A stretch of 64,000 bases of DNA, from contig NZ_CADEAJ010000006.1 of the NCBI RefSeq assembly GCF_902825235.1, positions 47,152 to 111,151 of the forward strand, given 5' to 3'. The notes below the pieces were generated by a model, which was given only the letters and a program-made list of their open reading frames with translations, ran no database searches and was not told the origin of the DNA. A program made the position numbers and the translations under genes. This stretch comes from Bartonella vinsonii subsp. vinsonii (GTDB lineage Bacteria; Pseudomonadota; Alphaproteobacteria; Rhizobiales; Rhizobiaceae). Below are positions 40,913 through 50,546 of the stretch, in pieces (the stretch's first letter is position 1; each line of letters begins with the position of its first letter).

Positions 40913-41213
40913 GAGTATTTCATTCCGTTAGACTAATCAAAATTTAGCATTCTTGTTGTTTTTAATCCAGCTTCTCAGTTTACTTATTTTGTTGTTTGAT
41001 GACGAGATCATTAATGAACTATAAGCTAAAATTTTATTCGTTTGCTTTTTAAATTCAATGAAAGGGATTTATTTTCAGTGTTCAGAAATATCTTTCATTA
41101 CTTCAGGTGAAGAAATTTATTTGGTAAGATTATTTTCATTTCATAGTTTTTATCCCGTTTGGGATTGGGGAGTGCAAAAGGAGTCTAAGGAGCTTTCAAA
41201 ACTGTTAGTATGA
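40913..41213. other. Gap between purQ and purL
   Basis: About 300 AT-rich bases between two genes of one pathway on the reverse strand. It is long enough for a separate purL promoter. No reading frame, purine-riboswitch core or clear terminator is seen. Confidence 0.35.
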
Positions 41214-41885
41214 TCACCCATTTGCCAATTCTAAAACACTTTGGAAAAGCAAACGACCATCGGTACCACCATGTGCGGGTTCGATAAAATTTTCAGGATG
41301 AGGCATCATACCCAGAATATTGCCAGCTTTATTGATGATTCCAGCAATATCATGAATCGAACCATTAGGATTCGTATTTTCTGCATAACGAAAAACAATT
41401 TGTCCATTGTCTTCCATTTGTTTTAATGTTTCATTGTCGACAAAATAATTTCCGTCGTGGTGAGCAACAGGGCAACGAATGATTTGCCCTTTGGAATAAT
41501 ATCGAGAAAATCTTGAGTTGGCGTTCACAACTTCAAGTTTTATGTCACGACAAACAAATTTTAATGAAGCATTACGCATTAAAGTGCCAGGCAATAATCC
41601 AGCTTCCAACAAAATTTGAAATCCATTACATATACCGATTACCGTAACACCTTTTTGCGCTTTTTCACGAACGGCTTGCAAAACTGGTGTTCGTGCACCA
41701 ATAGCACCACATCTTAAGTAATCACCATAAGAAAAACCACCAGGAATTACAATGACATCTACATCTGGAATCGTGGTATCTGTTTGCCAAATTTTAAAGG
41801 GCTCAATTCCTGTTATATGATGTAATGCTGCAACCATATCCCGATCACGATTTAGTCCAGGTAACTGAATGATAGCAGTTTTCAT
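41214..41885 (-). CDS. purQ: Phosphoribosylformylglycinamidine synthase subunit I (glutaminase)
   Basis: 223 residues from the ATG at 41885 ([10 protein letters not shown]); a longer start at 41897 is less likely because it abuts the purS stop. Class I glutamine amidotransferase giving ammonia to PurL. The nucleophile is C86 in [15 protein letters not shown]; the His/Glu pair is in GMMPHPENF. Twelve bases separate it from purS. AGAGATC ahead of the ATG gives a modest ribosome-binding site. Confidence 0.96.
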   Translation of the reverse strand: MKTAIIQLPGLNRDRDMVAALHHITGIEPFKIWQTDTTIPDVDVIVIPGGFSYGDYLRCGAIGARTPVLQAVREKAQKGVTVIGICNGFQILLEAGLLPGTLMRNASLKFVCRDIKLEVVNANSRFSRYYSKGQIIRCPVAHHDGNYFVDNETLKQMEDNGQIVFRYAENTNPNGSIHDIAGIINKAGNILGMMPHPENFIEPAHGGTDGRLLFQSVLELANG

Positions 41886-41897
41886 GAAGAGATCCAC

Positions 41898-42137
41898 TTA
41901 AAGAAGTTCTATAGTATAATTTTCAATAACAGTATTTGCTAATAACTCTTCACACATCTGTTCAAGTTTTTGTTTTGCTGTTTCAGTAGGTTGATCATCG
42001 AGCACAATATCAAAAATCTTTCCTTGACGAATGGAGTGAATTCCTTTGAAAGCTAAACTTTTTAAAGCACCAACAATCGCTTCTCCTTGTGGATCAAGGA
42101 CGCTGTTTTTTAAAGTTACTGTAACGCGTGCTTTCAT
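41898..42137 (-). CDS. purS: Phosphoribosylformylglycinamidine synthase subunit PurS
   Basis: 79 residues, the small dimeric subunit that links PurQ and PurL and channels ammonia. It is recognised by ARVTVTLKNSVLDPQGEAI, the spacing to IVGALKSLAFKGIHSIRQGK and the C-terminal ANTVIENYTIEL. It lies between purC (91 bases upstream) and purQ. GGAAATAAGAA precedes the ATG. Confidence 0.96.
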   Translation of the reverse strand: MKARVTVTLKNSVLDPQGEAIVGALKSLAFKGIHSIRQGKIFDIVLDDQPTETAKQKLEQMCEELLANTVIENYTIELL

Positions 42138-42228
42138 TTCTTATTTCCTGTTACTAGAATCTCTCTCTCTTTTGAAGAGGTATACTGAATCCATATAAAG
42201 ATAAGGTAACATGATGCTACCTTTTTGT

Positions 42229-42993
42229 TTATTTTACCAAAACGGGACCACTTGGTCGTGGAGGCTCATTTTCATTGATGATACCAAGACGTTTTGCAAC
42301 CTCTTGATAAGCATTAATAAGTCCTCCCATATCACGCCGAAAACGATCTTTATCCATTTTTTCTCGTGTTTGCATATCCCATAGTCGGGCAGAATCAGGG
42401 GAGATTTCATCAGCAAGAACAATGCGCATTGTTTCATCTTCCCACAAGCGACCAAATTCCATTTTAAAATCAATCAATTGAATGTTAACGCCTGCAAAAA
42501 GTCCAGAGAGGAAATCATTAATACGAATCGAAAGTTGCATAATATCTTCGATCTCTTGCGGTACAGCCCACCCAAAGGCTGTGATATGTTCTTCAGTTAC
42601 CATTGGATCATCAAGAGAATCATTTTTGTAATAAAACTCAATGATGGATTGCGAAAGAGGCGTTCCTTCTTCTAGTCCCAAACGCTTAGAAAGAGAACCA
42701 GCAGCAACATTACGAACAACAACCTCCAATGGAATAATTTCTACGGCTTTAATGAGTTGTTCGCGCATATTTATACGCTTGATAAAATGTGTTGGGATAT
42801 TCAAACGGCTAAGATGGCTAAAGATATGTTCTGAAATGCGGTTATTTAAAACCCCTTTTCCGTCTATAACTTCATGCTTTTTTGCATTAAAGGCAGTGGC
42901 ATCATCTTTAAAAAATTGAATATAAGTTCCTGGTTCAGGTCCTTCATATAAAATTTTGGCCTTGCCTTCATAAATACGGTGGCGACGATTCAT
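42229..42993 (-). CDS. purC: SAICAR synthase
   Basis: 254 residues from the second of two adjacent ATGs ([20 protein letters not shown]). It joins aspartate to CAIR with ATP to give SAICAR. Signature stretches: [28 protein letters not shown] and [12 protein letters not shown] followed by [13 protein letters not shown]. It heads the purC-purS-purQ run on the reverse strand. Confidence 0.97.
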   Translation of the reverse strand: MNRRHRIYEGKAKILYEGPEPGTYIQFFKDDATAFNAKKHEVIDGKGVLNNRISEHIFSHLSRLNIPTHFIKRINMREQLIKAVEIIPLEVVVRNVAAGSLSKRLGLEEGTPLSQSIIEFYYKNDSLDDPMVTEEHITAFGWAVPQEIEDIMQLSIRINDFLSGLFAGVNIQLIDFKMEFGRLWEDETMRIVLADEISPDSARLWDMQTREKMDKDRFRRDMGGLINAYQEVAKRLGIINENEPPRPSGPVLVK

Positions 42994-43165
42994 CATGATT
43001 CTCTATTGATTTGAGAGGTCTTAAATAACACGAATAAATAATACTATCCTAATTGGTAAAAATTCTCAATCATTGCTATAACACTTCTTACAATTTTTGT
43101 CATTGAGGCTTTACCAAAGAGAAATGAAATCCATATTAGAGTGAAGAAGATTATTTCTCTTAAAA

Positions 43166-43714
43166 TCAGATTTTTGCGAGAAAATGAGAGAGAACCATAA
43201 GCCCTTCTGGCCAAGGACCATGCCCAGATTCTGCATTAATATGTCCAGATTGACCAGCATCAACAAAGAGTGCTCCCCAATTATTGGCAAGATTCTCTGC
43301 CACTGAGAATTCACAAAACGTATCGTTTCGGCTGGCTATGACTACAGAAGGGAAAGATAATTTTTTGCAGTGATAGGGACCAAATGTCATTAGATGTTTT
43401 GGACGTATTTTTTCATTGGTTATATCTGGAGGTGCAACAAAAAAGGCACCACGAACTTTTTCTGCGTTTTGTAACGTTGCATGAATAGCTGTGGGAACTC
43501 CTAATGAGTGAGCAATAATGACAACAGGTTTTTGAGCTTGTGCAATGGCGATTTTAACTTCATGAACCCATTCTTCACAAACAGGTTTTGACCATTGGGT
43601 CTGTTGAACACGGCGGGCTGTAGACAGTTTCTTTTCCCATCGTGTTTGCCAATGATCAGGACCAGATCCTTTGTAGCCAGGAACAATAAGAATATCGAGT
43701 TGATTTGCTTTCAT
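43166..43714 (-). CDS. RBBP9/YdeN-family serine hydrolase
   Basis: 182 residues, small alpha/beta hydrolase. An early glycine-rich turn (VPGYKGSGPDHWQTRWE), the nucleophile elbow VIIAHSLGVPTAIH with Ser70, Asp131 in IASRNDTFCEF and His158 in GQSGHINAESGHGPW make a complete catalytic triad. Substrates of bacterial members are mostly unknown. The gene lies between purC and purB on the same strand. It contrasts with the other alpha/beta hydrolase of this window (57513), which has lost its triad. Confidence 0.88.
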   Translation of the reverse strand: MKANQLDILIVPGYKGSGPDHWQTRWEKKLSTARRVQQTQWSKPVCEEWVHEVKIAIAQAQKPVVIIAHSLGVPTAIHATLQNAEKVRGAFFVAPPDITNEKIRPKHLMTFGPYHCKKLSFPSVVIASRNDTFCEFSVAENLANNWGALFVDAGQSGHINAESGHGPWPEGLMVLSHFLAKI

Positions 43715-43803
43715 GATATTGTTTCCTTATTACAACAGATTTTGTGTCATAGCGGAAATAATGTGTTTGTTTCCCGATGTTTGTTTTTTGTATGCATTTT
43801 TTG

Positions 43804-45108
43804 TCACTCCCCAAAAACGCGTTTAAAAATTGTGTTGATATGTTTGGTGTGATATGAAAGGTCGAATTTTTCACGCAGTTCCGCTTCACTTAAAGCTTTT
43901 GTTACATCTTTGTCGCTGAGCAATTCTTCTAAGAAATCTTTTCCTTGCTCCCAAACCTTCATCGCATTTCGTTGTACAATTCGATAGGAGTCTTCACGGC
44001 TCAATCCAGCTTGCGTAAGCGCTAAAAGTACGCGTTGTGAGTGAACGAGCCCACAAAATTTATTGAGATTTTTTTGCATATTTTCTGGATAGACAATCAA
44101 ATTTTCAATGACAGATGTGAGTCGCACAAGAGCAAAATCAAGTGTAATGGTAGCATCAGGACCAATATAACGCTCAACAGATGAATGAGAAATATCACGT
44201 TCATGCCAAAGTGCTACATTTTCCATGGCAGGTATTGCAAATGCACGAATCATACGTGCTAACCCAGTTAAATTTTCTGTTAAAACTGGATTACGTTTAT
44301 GGGGCATAGCAGATGAGCCTTTTTGTCCAGGTGAGAAATGCTCTTCTGCTTCAAGGACTTCTGTGCGTTGTAGATGGCGTATTTCGATGGCTAATCTTTC
44401 AATAGATGAAGCAATAACACCAAGCGTTGCAAAGAACATGGCGTGACGGTCGCGTGGTATAACTTGAGTAGAAACGGGTTCAACACGCATTCCTAGTGCT
44501 TTCGCTACATGTTCTTCAACACGCGGATCAATATTAGCAAATGTTCCGACAGCTCCTGAAATAGCACAGGTGGAAATTTCTTCGCGTGCTGCAAGGAGGC
44601 GTTTGCGACAACGGGAAAATTCAGCGTATGCAAGAGCAAATTTAACCCCAAATGTTGTTGGTTCAGCATGAATGCCATGACTTCGCCCAATGGTAATTGT
44701 TTCTTTATGTTCAAAAGCGCGTTTTTTTAATGCTTCAAGAAGCTGATCTATATCTTTTAGTAAAAGATCGCTGGCACGCATCAATTGAATATTAAGCGTT
44801 GTATCTAGAACATCTGATGATGTCATACCTTGGTGGATAAAACGTGCTTCTGGTCCAACAAATTCAGCTAAGTGGGTGAGAAATGCTATAACATCATGCT
44901 TGGTGATCGCTTCAATTTCATTAATGCGGTTGACATCAAATTCAGCTGCTGCCCCTTTTTCCCAAATGATTTTTGCTGATTCTTTTGGAATAATTCCTAG
45001 CTCAGCTAAAGCATCACAAGCATGTGCTTCAATTTCAAACCAAATACGATATTTCGTTTGAGGTGACCAAATTGAGACCATTTCAGAACGAGAGTAACGT
45101 GTTATCAT
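43804..45108 (-). CDS. purB: Adenylosuccinate lyase
   Basis: 435 residues from the ATG at 45108 (MITRYSRSEMVSIWSPQTKY), the family's usual start; the frame runs open upstream to 45225 only because it overlaps the rpe end. It cleaves SAICAR and adenylosuccinate, releasing fumarate. Superfamily signature: SSAMPHKRNPVLTENLTGLAR; catalytic regions TSSDVLDTTLNIQL and GRSHGIHAEPTTFG are present. It lies 10 bases after rpe, so the two are co-transcribed. GGAAAAATT precedes the ATG. Confidence 0.97.
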   Translation of the reverse strand: MITRYSRSEMVSIWSPQTKYRIWFEIEAHACDALAELGIIPKESAKIIWEKGAAAEFDVNRINEIEAITKHDVIAFLTHLAEFVGPEARFIHQGMTSSDVLDTTLNIQLMRASDLLLKDIDQLLEALKKRAFEHKETITIGRSHGIHAEPTTFGVKFALAYAEFSRCRKRLLAAREEISTCAISGAVGTFANIDPRVEEHVAKALGMRVEPVSTQVIPRDRHAMFFATLGVIASSIERLAIEIRHLQRTEVLEAEEHFSPGQKGSSAMPHKRNPVLTENLTGLARMIRAFAIPAMENVALWHERDISHSSVERYIGPDATITLDFALVRLTSVIENLIVYPENMQKNLNKFCGLVHSQRVLLALTQAGLSREDSYRIVQRNAMKVWEQGKDFLEELLSDKDVTKALSEAELREKFDLSYHTKHINTIFKRVFGE

Positions 45109-45118
45109 AATTTTTCCT

Positions 45119-45793
45119 TTATTGTGAGAGATTGGCTGCTTGGCGCAATGCGTGAATACGGGTTTTGTAAAGTTCTTTGTTTCCATTTTTATAAATTGCA
45201 GAGCCTGCGACAAAGACATTGGCACCAGCTTTTGCAGCTATCCCGATTGTATCAACAGTGATACCACCATCGACTTCAAGATCAATAGGTCTGTTAGCAA
45301 TCATGCTTTTAACACGTTTGATTTTATCTTTCATTTCTGGGATAAAATTTTGCCCACCAAAACCAGGATTAACAGTCATGATGAGAATAAGATCTAATTG
45401 ATCAAGCAAATATTCAAGCACATGTTCTGGTGTACTTGGGTTAATTGCAATTCCTGCTTTTTTTCCACTTTCTTTAATTTTTTGGAGTGAACGATGAAGA
45501 TGGGGACCTGCTTCAGCATGAATGGTTATAATATCTGCACCCGCTTTTGCAAAAGCTTCAAGATAAAGATCGACTGGTGCGATCATTAAATGAACATCAA
45601 ATATTGCGTTGGTTAATGGACGCAGTGCCTTGACGATATCAGGACCAAAAGTAATATTAGGAACAAAATGGCCATCCATAATATCAAGATGGAGCCAATC
45701 TGCACCCGCATCAACAACATCCAATACTTCTTGGCCAAGTTTGGAAAAATCAGAAGCCAAGAGTGAAGGTGAAATGAGATGAGAATGGGGCAT
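45119..45793 (-). CDS. rpe: Ribulose-phosphate 3-epimerase
   Basis: 224 residues from the ATG at 45793, which has AAGGAGATCTTA directly upstream; an earlier ATG (45832) has no such site. TIM-barrel enzyme interconverting ribulose-5-P and xylulose-5-P in the pentose phosphate pathway. Visible: SPSLLASDFSKLGQEV, WLHLDIMDGHFVPNITFGPD (metal ligands), VNPGFGGQNFIPEM and LEVDGGITVDTIGIAAKAGA. It is first of a two-gene unit with purB and divergent from the flavin reductase. Confidence 0.97.
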   Translation of the reverse strand: MPHSHLISPSLLASDFSKLGQEVLDVVDAGADWLHLDIMDGHFVPNITFGPDIVKALRPLTNAIFDVHLMIAPVDLYLEAFAKAGADIITIHAEAGPHLHRSLQKIKESGKKAGIAINPSTPEHVLEYLLDQLDLILIMTVNPGFGGQNFIPEMKDKIKRVKSMIANRPIDLEVDGGITVDTIGIAAKAGANVFVAGSAIYKNGNKELYKTRIHALRQAANLSQ

Positions 45794-45950
45794 TAAGATC
45801 TCCTTGATTGGCTTGTTGGCTGTTTTTATCATGTCGTTGTGTATACTAAAATGTCTTTTGTGTTATATGATGTAAAAGAAGAAATACGTGTAATAGACCT
45901 TTTTATGGAAAAATTGTTTGAGCTTTTAAAGCTGTATTTAAGTGAAAGAT

Positions 45951-46484
45951 ATGTCAAACCATACAACACATTTAATGCCTAAACTTCAACATAATATTAC
46001 TGTTTCTTCGCAAGAATATCGAGATGCTATGAGCCATTTTGCAGGAGCTGTACATATTGTGACAACAAATGGAATTCATGGAAAGCGCGGGGTAACAGTT
46101 TCAGCGTGTTGTTCTTTATCTGATGATCCTCCAACAGTCCTTGTTTGCCTCAGACGACATAATCCTAAGAATCAATGGTTTATAAAGAATGGAAACTTTT
46201 GTGTGAATAGTTTGGCAGGAAAGCATCGTTTCTTAGCAGATATTTTTTCTAGGCGTTGCAATTATGCACAAAATGAACGTTTTGATAGAGAACAATGGAG
46301 TACTTTGCAAACAGGTGCTCCTAGTCTCTCAGATGCTTTAGCGTCTTTTGATTGCCGTTTAATTTGTTGGCATGAACATGCAACGCATTGTGTTTTGATT
46401 GGTGAGGTTGTTGCAATTCACTCTAATCAAGAAAAAGATGCTTTGATGTATTTGAATCGTGGATATCATACTCTTCTTTTGTAA
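45951..46484 (+). CDS. Flavin reductase-like domain protein
   Basis: About 177 residues from ATG 45951; a GTG three codons earlier (45942) is also possible. Split-barrel FMN-binding fold of the RutF/HpaC type: DAMSHFAGAVHIVTTNG, GVTVSACCSLSDDPPTVLVCL, NGNFCVNSLAGKH and FDCRLICWHEHATHCVLIGEV are characteristic. These proteins reduce FMN or FAD with NAD(P)H, often for a partner monooxygenase. No partner gene adjoins; the FAD monooxygenase at 25167 is of a class that does not need one. Confidence 0.88.
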   Translation: MSNHTTHLMPKLQHNITVSSQEYRDAMSHFAGAVHIVTTNGIHGKRGVTVSACCSLSDDPPTVLVCLRRHNPKNQWFIKNGNFCVNSLAGKHRFLADIFSRRCNYAQNERFDREQWSTLQTGAPSLSDALASFDCRLICWHEHATHCVLIGEVVAIHSNQEKDALMYLNRGYHTLLL

Positions 46485-46738
46485 GGATTTTAATTTTTGC
46501 ATTTTGAGATGAATTTTGTTGGTAAGCTTAAGGTTGCACTTAATCAAATGAGTAAGGATTATTTCACATGACACTGAATATTTAAATTTCTCTCTTTATA
46601 TAGATCTTGCCGGCATAACGAAAAAAGGGAGATTCCTGACAGAAATTATGCCAAGAAAATACATGTTATGCAAAGAAGCAGCTAAAAAATGATAACTTTA
46701 AACATATTTGTAGGTTGTTATAAAAAAGCATTTTACTC
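46485..46738. other. Gene-free leader region upstream of dksA
   Basis: About 250 bases of AT-rich sequence with no supported reading frame. GGCATAA (about 46612) and TTATGCC (about 46645) could pair as the base of a stem-loop. The dksA promoter lies at its right end. Confidence 0.3.
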
Positions 46739-46767
46739 TTGTGTTGATCGTTGTTGCACAATATATA
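46739..46767 (+). promoter_or_regulatory. Probable sigma-70-type promoter of dksA
   Basis: TTGTGT (46739-46744) and TATATA (46762-46767) are 17 bases apart, and the predicted start near 46774 leaves a leader of about 28 bases. GGAGG at 46787-46791 is the ribosome-binding site. A two-codon frame ATG-GCA-TGA begins at 46797 and its stop overlaps the dksA ATG. Confidence 0.5.
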
Positions 46768-46801
46768 GACCGCACTTACCATATGTGGAGGTTTTTATGG
46801 C

Positions 46802-47218
46802 ATGAGCGAAGAGATTGATAGTCAATATCGCCCTAGTGAAGATGAGCCTTTCATGAATGAGCGGCAAAAGGCATATTTTCGTGCTAAATTAGTTTCTTGG
46901 AAGAATGATATATTAAAAGAAGCGCGTGAGACTTTAGAAAATTTACAAGAAGAGAATGTTGGTCAACCTGATTTGACTGACAGAGCCTCTTGTGAAACTG
47001 ATCGTACAATCGAATTGCGCGCTCGCGATCGTCAGAGAAAACTCATCGCAAAAATAGAAGCTGCTTTGGAGCGTATTGATAATGGAACTTACGGTTTTTG
47101 TGAGGAAACTGGCGAACCGATTAGTATAAAGCGTCTTGAGGCACGGCCGATTGCAGTTTTATCATTGGAAGCACAAGAGCGCCACGAGCGACGGGAAAAA
47201 GTTTATCGTGATGATTAA
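46802..47218 (+). CDS. dksA: DksA-type RNA polymerase-binding regulator with a single zinc-site cysteine
   Basis: 138 residues. A coiled-coil N-terminal part (NERQKAYFRAKLVSWKNDIL through LRARDRQRKLIAKIEAALER) is followed by the globular end YGFCEETGEPISIKRLEARP. DksA inserts into the RNA polymerase secondary channel and, with ppGpp, retunes rRNA and biosynthetic promoters. The coiled-coil-tip residues DRAS are present. Of the four zinc cysteines of E. coli DksA only the first remains; the others read Thr, Ser and Ala. This is the form usual in Rhizobiales. A good GGAGG lies ten bases ahead of the ATG. Confidence 0.95.
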   Translation: MSEEIDSQYRPSEDEPFMNERQKAYFRAKLVSWKNDILKEARETLENLQEENVGQPDLTDRASCETDRTIELRARDRQRKLIAKIEAALERIDNGTYGFCEETGEPISIKRLEARPIAVLSLEAQERHERREKVYRDD

Positions 47219-47271
47219 GGTTTGATTGCGGTGATCGATAAATGAAGTGCATGGTATGAGAATTTCGTATT

Positions 47272-47790
47272 TTATTTTTTTTGAGTAGGGATAAATAGAG
47301 AGGGCTCTTGTCGCCCTTCAATTTCTGCAGTGATCGCTGAATCTTCAACGTTTTGATTTATAAAAGGTGTGGAGGTTTTGTCTTTCGTGTGCTCTCTTTT
47401 TCCCGAAGAAGATCTTTTTTCTGTAAGGCTAAGTTTTGGGTTGGCTTCTGTTGGTGTTAATGTTGGCTGCGTTTCTCTCTTCTGTATGATGGGTGTGCTG
47501 GTAATATTGGACTCTACAACAACATCTGTTAGCCCGCCGATAAGGAGCAAATGCTCTTTATCATCACAACGTACCAAAACGAGACGGCGTGTGCGATCAA
47601 GGGCAATTGTCTCACATAAAGTTAATCGCGATAGATGCTTTTTTTTGTGGAACCTGAATTTCTTTCTCTTTAAACGGCATAAAAACAGGAGGATTGCAGC
47701 AATAGCTGTTATTGTTATTATGAAAAATATAAAACTTACGGTTATGTTAGCCGCTGATGCGCCTATTTGGTTTGATAACCAGACATACAT
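47272..47790 (-). CDS. FliO-like single-pass membrane protein
   Basis: 172 residues. The N-terminus is periplasmic with one transmembrane helix (about 16-42, ITVSFIFFIITITAIAAIL). A basic patch (RLKRKKFRFHKKKH) and a small beta-rich domain follow, LCETIALDRTRRLVLVRCDD then EHLLLIGGLTDVVVESN, which has the pattern of FliO, an accessory of the flagellar export gate. The tail is low-complexity and charged. Its place between dksA and cckA is shared with other Rhizobiales, away from flagellar genes. The true role is uncertain, particularly if the organism is non-motile. Confidence 0.65.
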   Translation of the reverse strand: MYVWLSNQIGASAANITVSFIFFIITITAIAAILLFLCRLKRKKFRFHKKKHLSRLTLCETIALDRTRRLVLVRCDDKEHLLLIGGLTDVVVESNITSTPIIQKRETQPTLTPTEANPKLSLTEKRSSSGKREHTKDKTSTPFINQNVEDSAITAEIEGRQEPSLFIPTQKK

Positions 47791-48002
47791 AGAATTCCTC
47801 CCATTTGAGAATGGAAATATTATTTTTTATTGAAATAAGTTCGTAAATATACCCTTAAAAGGTTTGCTTATTAAGAGAAGAAAAGATCTTTTTAACATTT
47901 GAGTGATTTTTCTGAGAAAGATAGTATCATGCCCTATACTTCATAAATGATTATAGAGGGTATTTGTGGCATAAGAAGCAGCTATGATCAAGGCAAAGTG
48001 AA

Positions 48003-50546
48003 ATGAATAAAGGTTTTGAGAAGAATAAGAAATCATCGTCTTTTTCTGTATATCGAAGAAGTATGATTCTTGGTATTTTTTTAATATTAGCGTTTCTATT
48101 CATTATAGCACTTCTCAGTTTTTTTTATCCGCTGAGCTCTTTACAAAAGATGGAATTGGCATCTTTTTTGGTTTTGGCGGTGATAGGGGCTGCTGCACTT
48201 GTTTTGAGTGGGATGGGGTTTTTGAGATATCATGTGGCACAGTTGCATGATGCGTTTGATCTGGCTATCTTTAATGATACTGATGATGCAATTATAGTCT
48301 CTGATTTATCAGGTTTTGTTTATTATTCTAATCAAAGTTATCAAAAAATTCTCACCTATAAGCCTGAGGCTTCTTGCTATGTGGTTATTGCTGATCTTCC
48401 AGAAGCTGGTGCGCTTGCGTATCGCTTAAAGGCTGCGGCATGTAGTAATCTTGCAGCACAAGAAGAGTTCAGAGTGGAGCAGCCGATTTTTTCCCATTCT
48501 ACACATAAAAAACCCTTTTGGTATAACATTTCTGTTCAACCGATCACAAAGCACAGTGAAAAGTTTTTATTTTGGCGTATTGCTGATATTTCGCATTTAC
48601 AGGAAAATCGTGAAGTTTTTTTCTCGAATCTTCAAGAAGCGATCAATCATTTAGATCAAGCTCCTGTTGGTTTTTTATCCGTTAACACACAGGGGATGAT
48701 TCTGTATGCAAATGCGATTTTTGCTGAATGGTTTGCAATTGATTTGGCAAATTTTTCTGTTGGTCAATATAGTTTTGATCAGTTATTTGATAGTGTTGGA
48801 GCCAATAGCACATGGAGTGATATTTGTTTGCAAAGCAACAAATATCAAAGTTCAGGTTACTCTTTGCCTTATACGTTTTCGCTAGCTTTAAATTTAGAGA
48901 CTTCTCCTAAAAAGATATTGAATTGTTTTATGTGTGCTTCTTCGTTTTTAGAGGATGAAGCCGTTTATCGTATTGTGATAATCCCACAGCAAATAGAACA
49001 GAGAGAAAACGATGATCAATTTAAATTACCTAATGCATTAGTAGAATATTTTGATGCGAGTCCATTTGCAATAGCAGTGGTGAATCAAAAAGGACACTTT
49101 ATTCACATCAATAATGTCTTTTCATCACTCATGGGATGTATAGACGGAACTCTTAATCTTTATGATGTTATCTCTCATCGTGATTGTGCACAGTTAGAGC
49201 GTGCATTTCAGAAAATTATGACAAATAAGGACTGTACAGTTTTGATAGAAACTGTTTTAGAAAACAATGAGGAACGTCATTTACGTCTTCATGTGATGCC
49301 TGTAAAGCCGTATTATGATGATGTCTTACGAGATTTCATCATTGTCTCTGTGGTAGAAATAACAGAGCAAAAAACACTTGAAGATAAAATGGTGCAAAGC
49401 CAAAAAATGCAAGCTGTTGGTCAATTGGCTGGTGGTATTGCTCATGATTTTAATAACGTTTTAACAGCAATTTTGATGTCATGCGATCTGCTTTTAAATA
49501 CACATCGTAGTTCTGACCCTGCACATGCTGATCTTATCAATATCAAAAATAATGCTAATCGTGCAGCAGCACTTGTGCAGCAATTATTGGCTTTTTCTAG
49601 AAAACAAACACTTCGCCCTGAACAGGTTGATTTTACAGAGTTTTTATCAGATATTCGCAATCTTGTTTTACCCTTGTTAGGGAATAATATTCAGTTAAAG
49701 ATTATTCATGGAAGAGATTTGTGGAGCGTTGAAGTCGATCAAGCGTCTTTCCAGCGTGTTATTATGAATTTGGTTATTAATGCGCGTGATGCTATGCCCG
49801 ATGGAGGTATTGTTACAATTGCGACAAACAATATTACAAAACAACAAAGTGCTGAGTTTGATCATGTTGGTTTTGGAATTGGTGAGTATGTACAATTAAC
49901 TATTTCAGATACAGGAACCGGTATATCATCTGCGACACAAGAAAAAATGTTTGAACCATTTTTTACAACAAAAGAAGTTGGAAAAGGAACTGGGCTCGGT
50001 TTATCCATGGTTTATGGAATTATCAAACAGACAGGTGGTTATATTTATTGTGAGAGTAAAGAAAGGGAAGGAGCAACATTTCATATTTTTCTTCCCCGCT
50101 ATATTCCTCCTCATAATGTAGAAGTTTTTCCACAGATTGAAAAATGTGAAGAGCAAGAAAAAAATACCGACTTAACAGGATCTGCGACCGTTTTATTGGT
50201 TGAAGATGAAGATGCTGTCAGAACGGGGGGGGTGAGAGCACTTCAAATGAGAGGATATACTGTTTTAGAGGCTGCCAGTGGAGTGGAAGCACTCAATATT
50301 CTTGAGGAAAATAAGGGCACTGTTGATCTTATTGTTTCCGATGTGGTGATGCCAGAAATGGATGGGCCGACTTTACTCAAGGAAGTGCGCAAGAGCTATC
50401 CTGATATCAAGTTTATTTTTGTTTCTGGGTACGCAAAAGATGCTTTTGCTAAAAATCTTCCACAAGATGCTGTGTTTGGTTTCTTATCTAAGCCATTTAC
50501 ACTCAAGCAGTTAGCTTTAACAGTTAAAGAAACACTTGCACAATGA
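48003..50546 (+). CDS. cckA: Cell-cycle hybrid histidine kinase CckA
   Basis: 847 residues. Two transmembrane helices (about 21-42 and 52-72), then PAS-like sensor regions (about 85-455). The kinase core has H481 in QLAGGIAHDFNNVLTAIL, the N box VIMNLVINARDAMPDGG and G boxes ISDTGTGIS and GKGTGLGLSMVYGI. A C-terminal receiver domain has phospho-acceptor D780 in LIVSDVVMPEMDGP. CckA phosphorylates the phosphotransferase ChpT, which feeds CtrA and CpdR. cpdR (56408) and hdaA (53882) lie within 9 kb. Confidence 0.95.
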   Translation: MNKGFEKNKKSSSFSVYRRSMILGIFLILAFLFIIALLSFFYPLSSLQKMELASFLVLAVIGAAALVLSGMGFLRYHVAQLHDAFDLAIFNDTDDAIIVSDLSGFVYYSNQSYQKILTYKPEASCYVVIADLPEAGALAYRLKAAACSNLAAQEEFRVEQPIFSHSTHKKPFWYNISVQPITKHSEKFLFWRIADISHLQENREVFFSNLQEAINHLDQAPVGFLSVNTQGMILYANAIFAEWFAIDLANFSVGQYSFDQLFDSVGANSTWSDICLQSNKYQSSGYSLPYTFSLALNLETSPKKILNCFMCASSFLEDEAVYRIVIIPQQIEQRENDDQFKLPNALVEYFDASPFAIAVVNQKGHFIHINNVFSSLMGCIDGTLNLYDVISHRDCAQLERAFQKIMTNKDCTVLIETVLENNEERHLRLHVMPVKPYYDDVLRDFIIVSVVEITEQKTLEDKMVQSQKMQAVGQLAGGIAHDFNNVLTAILMSCDLLLNTHRSSDPAHADLINIKNNANRAAALVQQLLAFSRKQTLRPEQVDFTEFLSDIRNLVLPLLGNNIQLKIIHGRDLWSVEVDQASFQRVIMNLVINARDAMPDGGIVTIATNNITKQQSAEFDHVGFGIGEYVQLTISDTGTGISSATQEKMFEPFFTTKEVGKGTGLGLSMVYGIIKQTGGYIYCESKEREGATFHIFLPRYIPPHNVEVFPQIEKCEEQEKNTDLTGSATVLLVEDEDAVRTGGVRALQMRGYTVLEAASGVEALNILEENKGTVDLIVSDVVMPEMDGPTLLKEVRKSYPDIKFIFVSGYAKDAFAKNLPQDAVFGFLSKPFTLKQLALTVKETLAQ

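Noticed and set aside
40913..41213. Purine riboswitch or PurR site ahead of purL
   Set aside because: No purine-riboswitch core or palindromic PurR box visible.
45109..45225. N-terminal extension of purB
   Set aside because: It overlaps the rpe coding end, is not protein-like, and the family start MITRYSRSEMVSIWS is at 45108.
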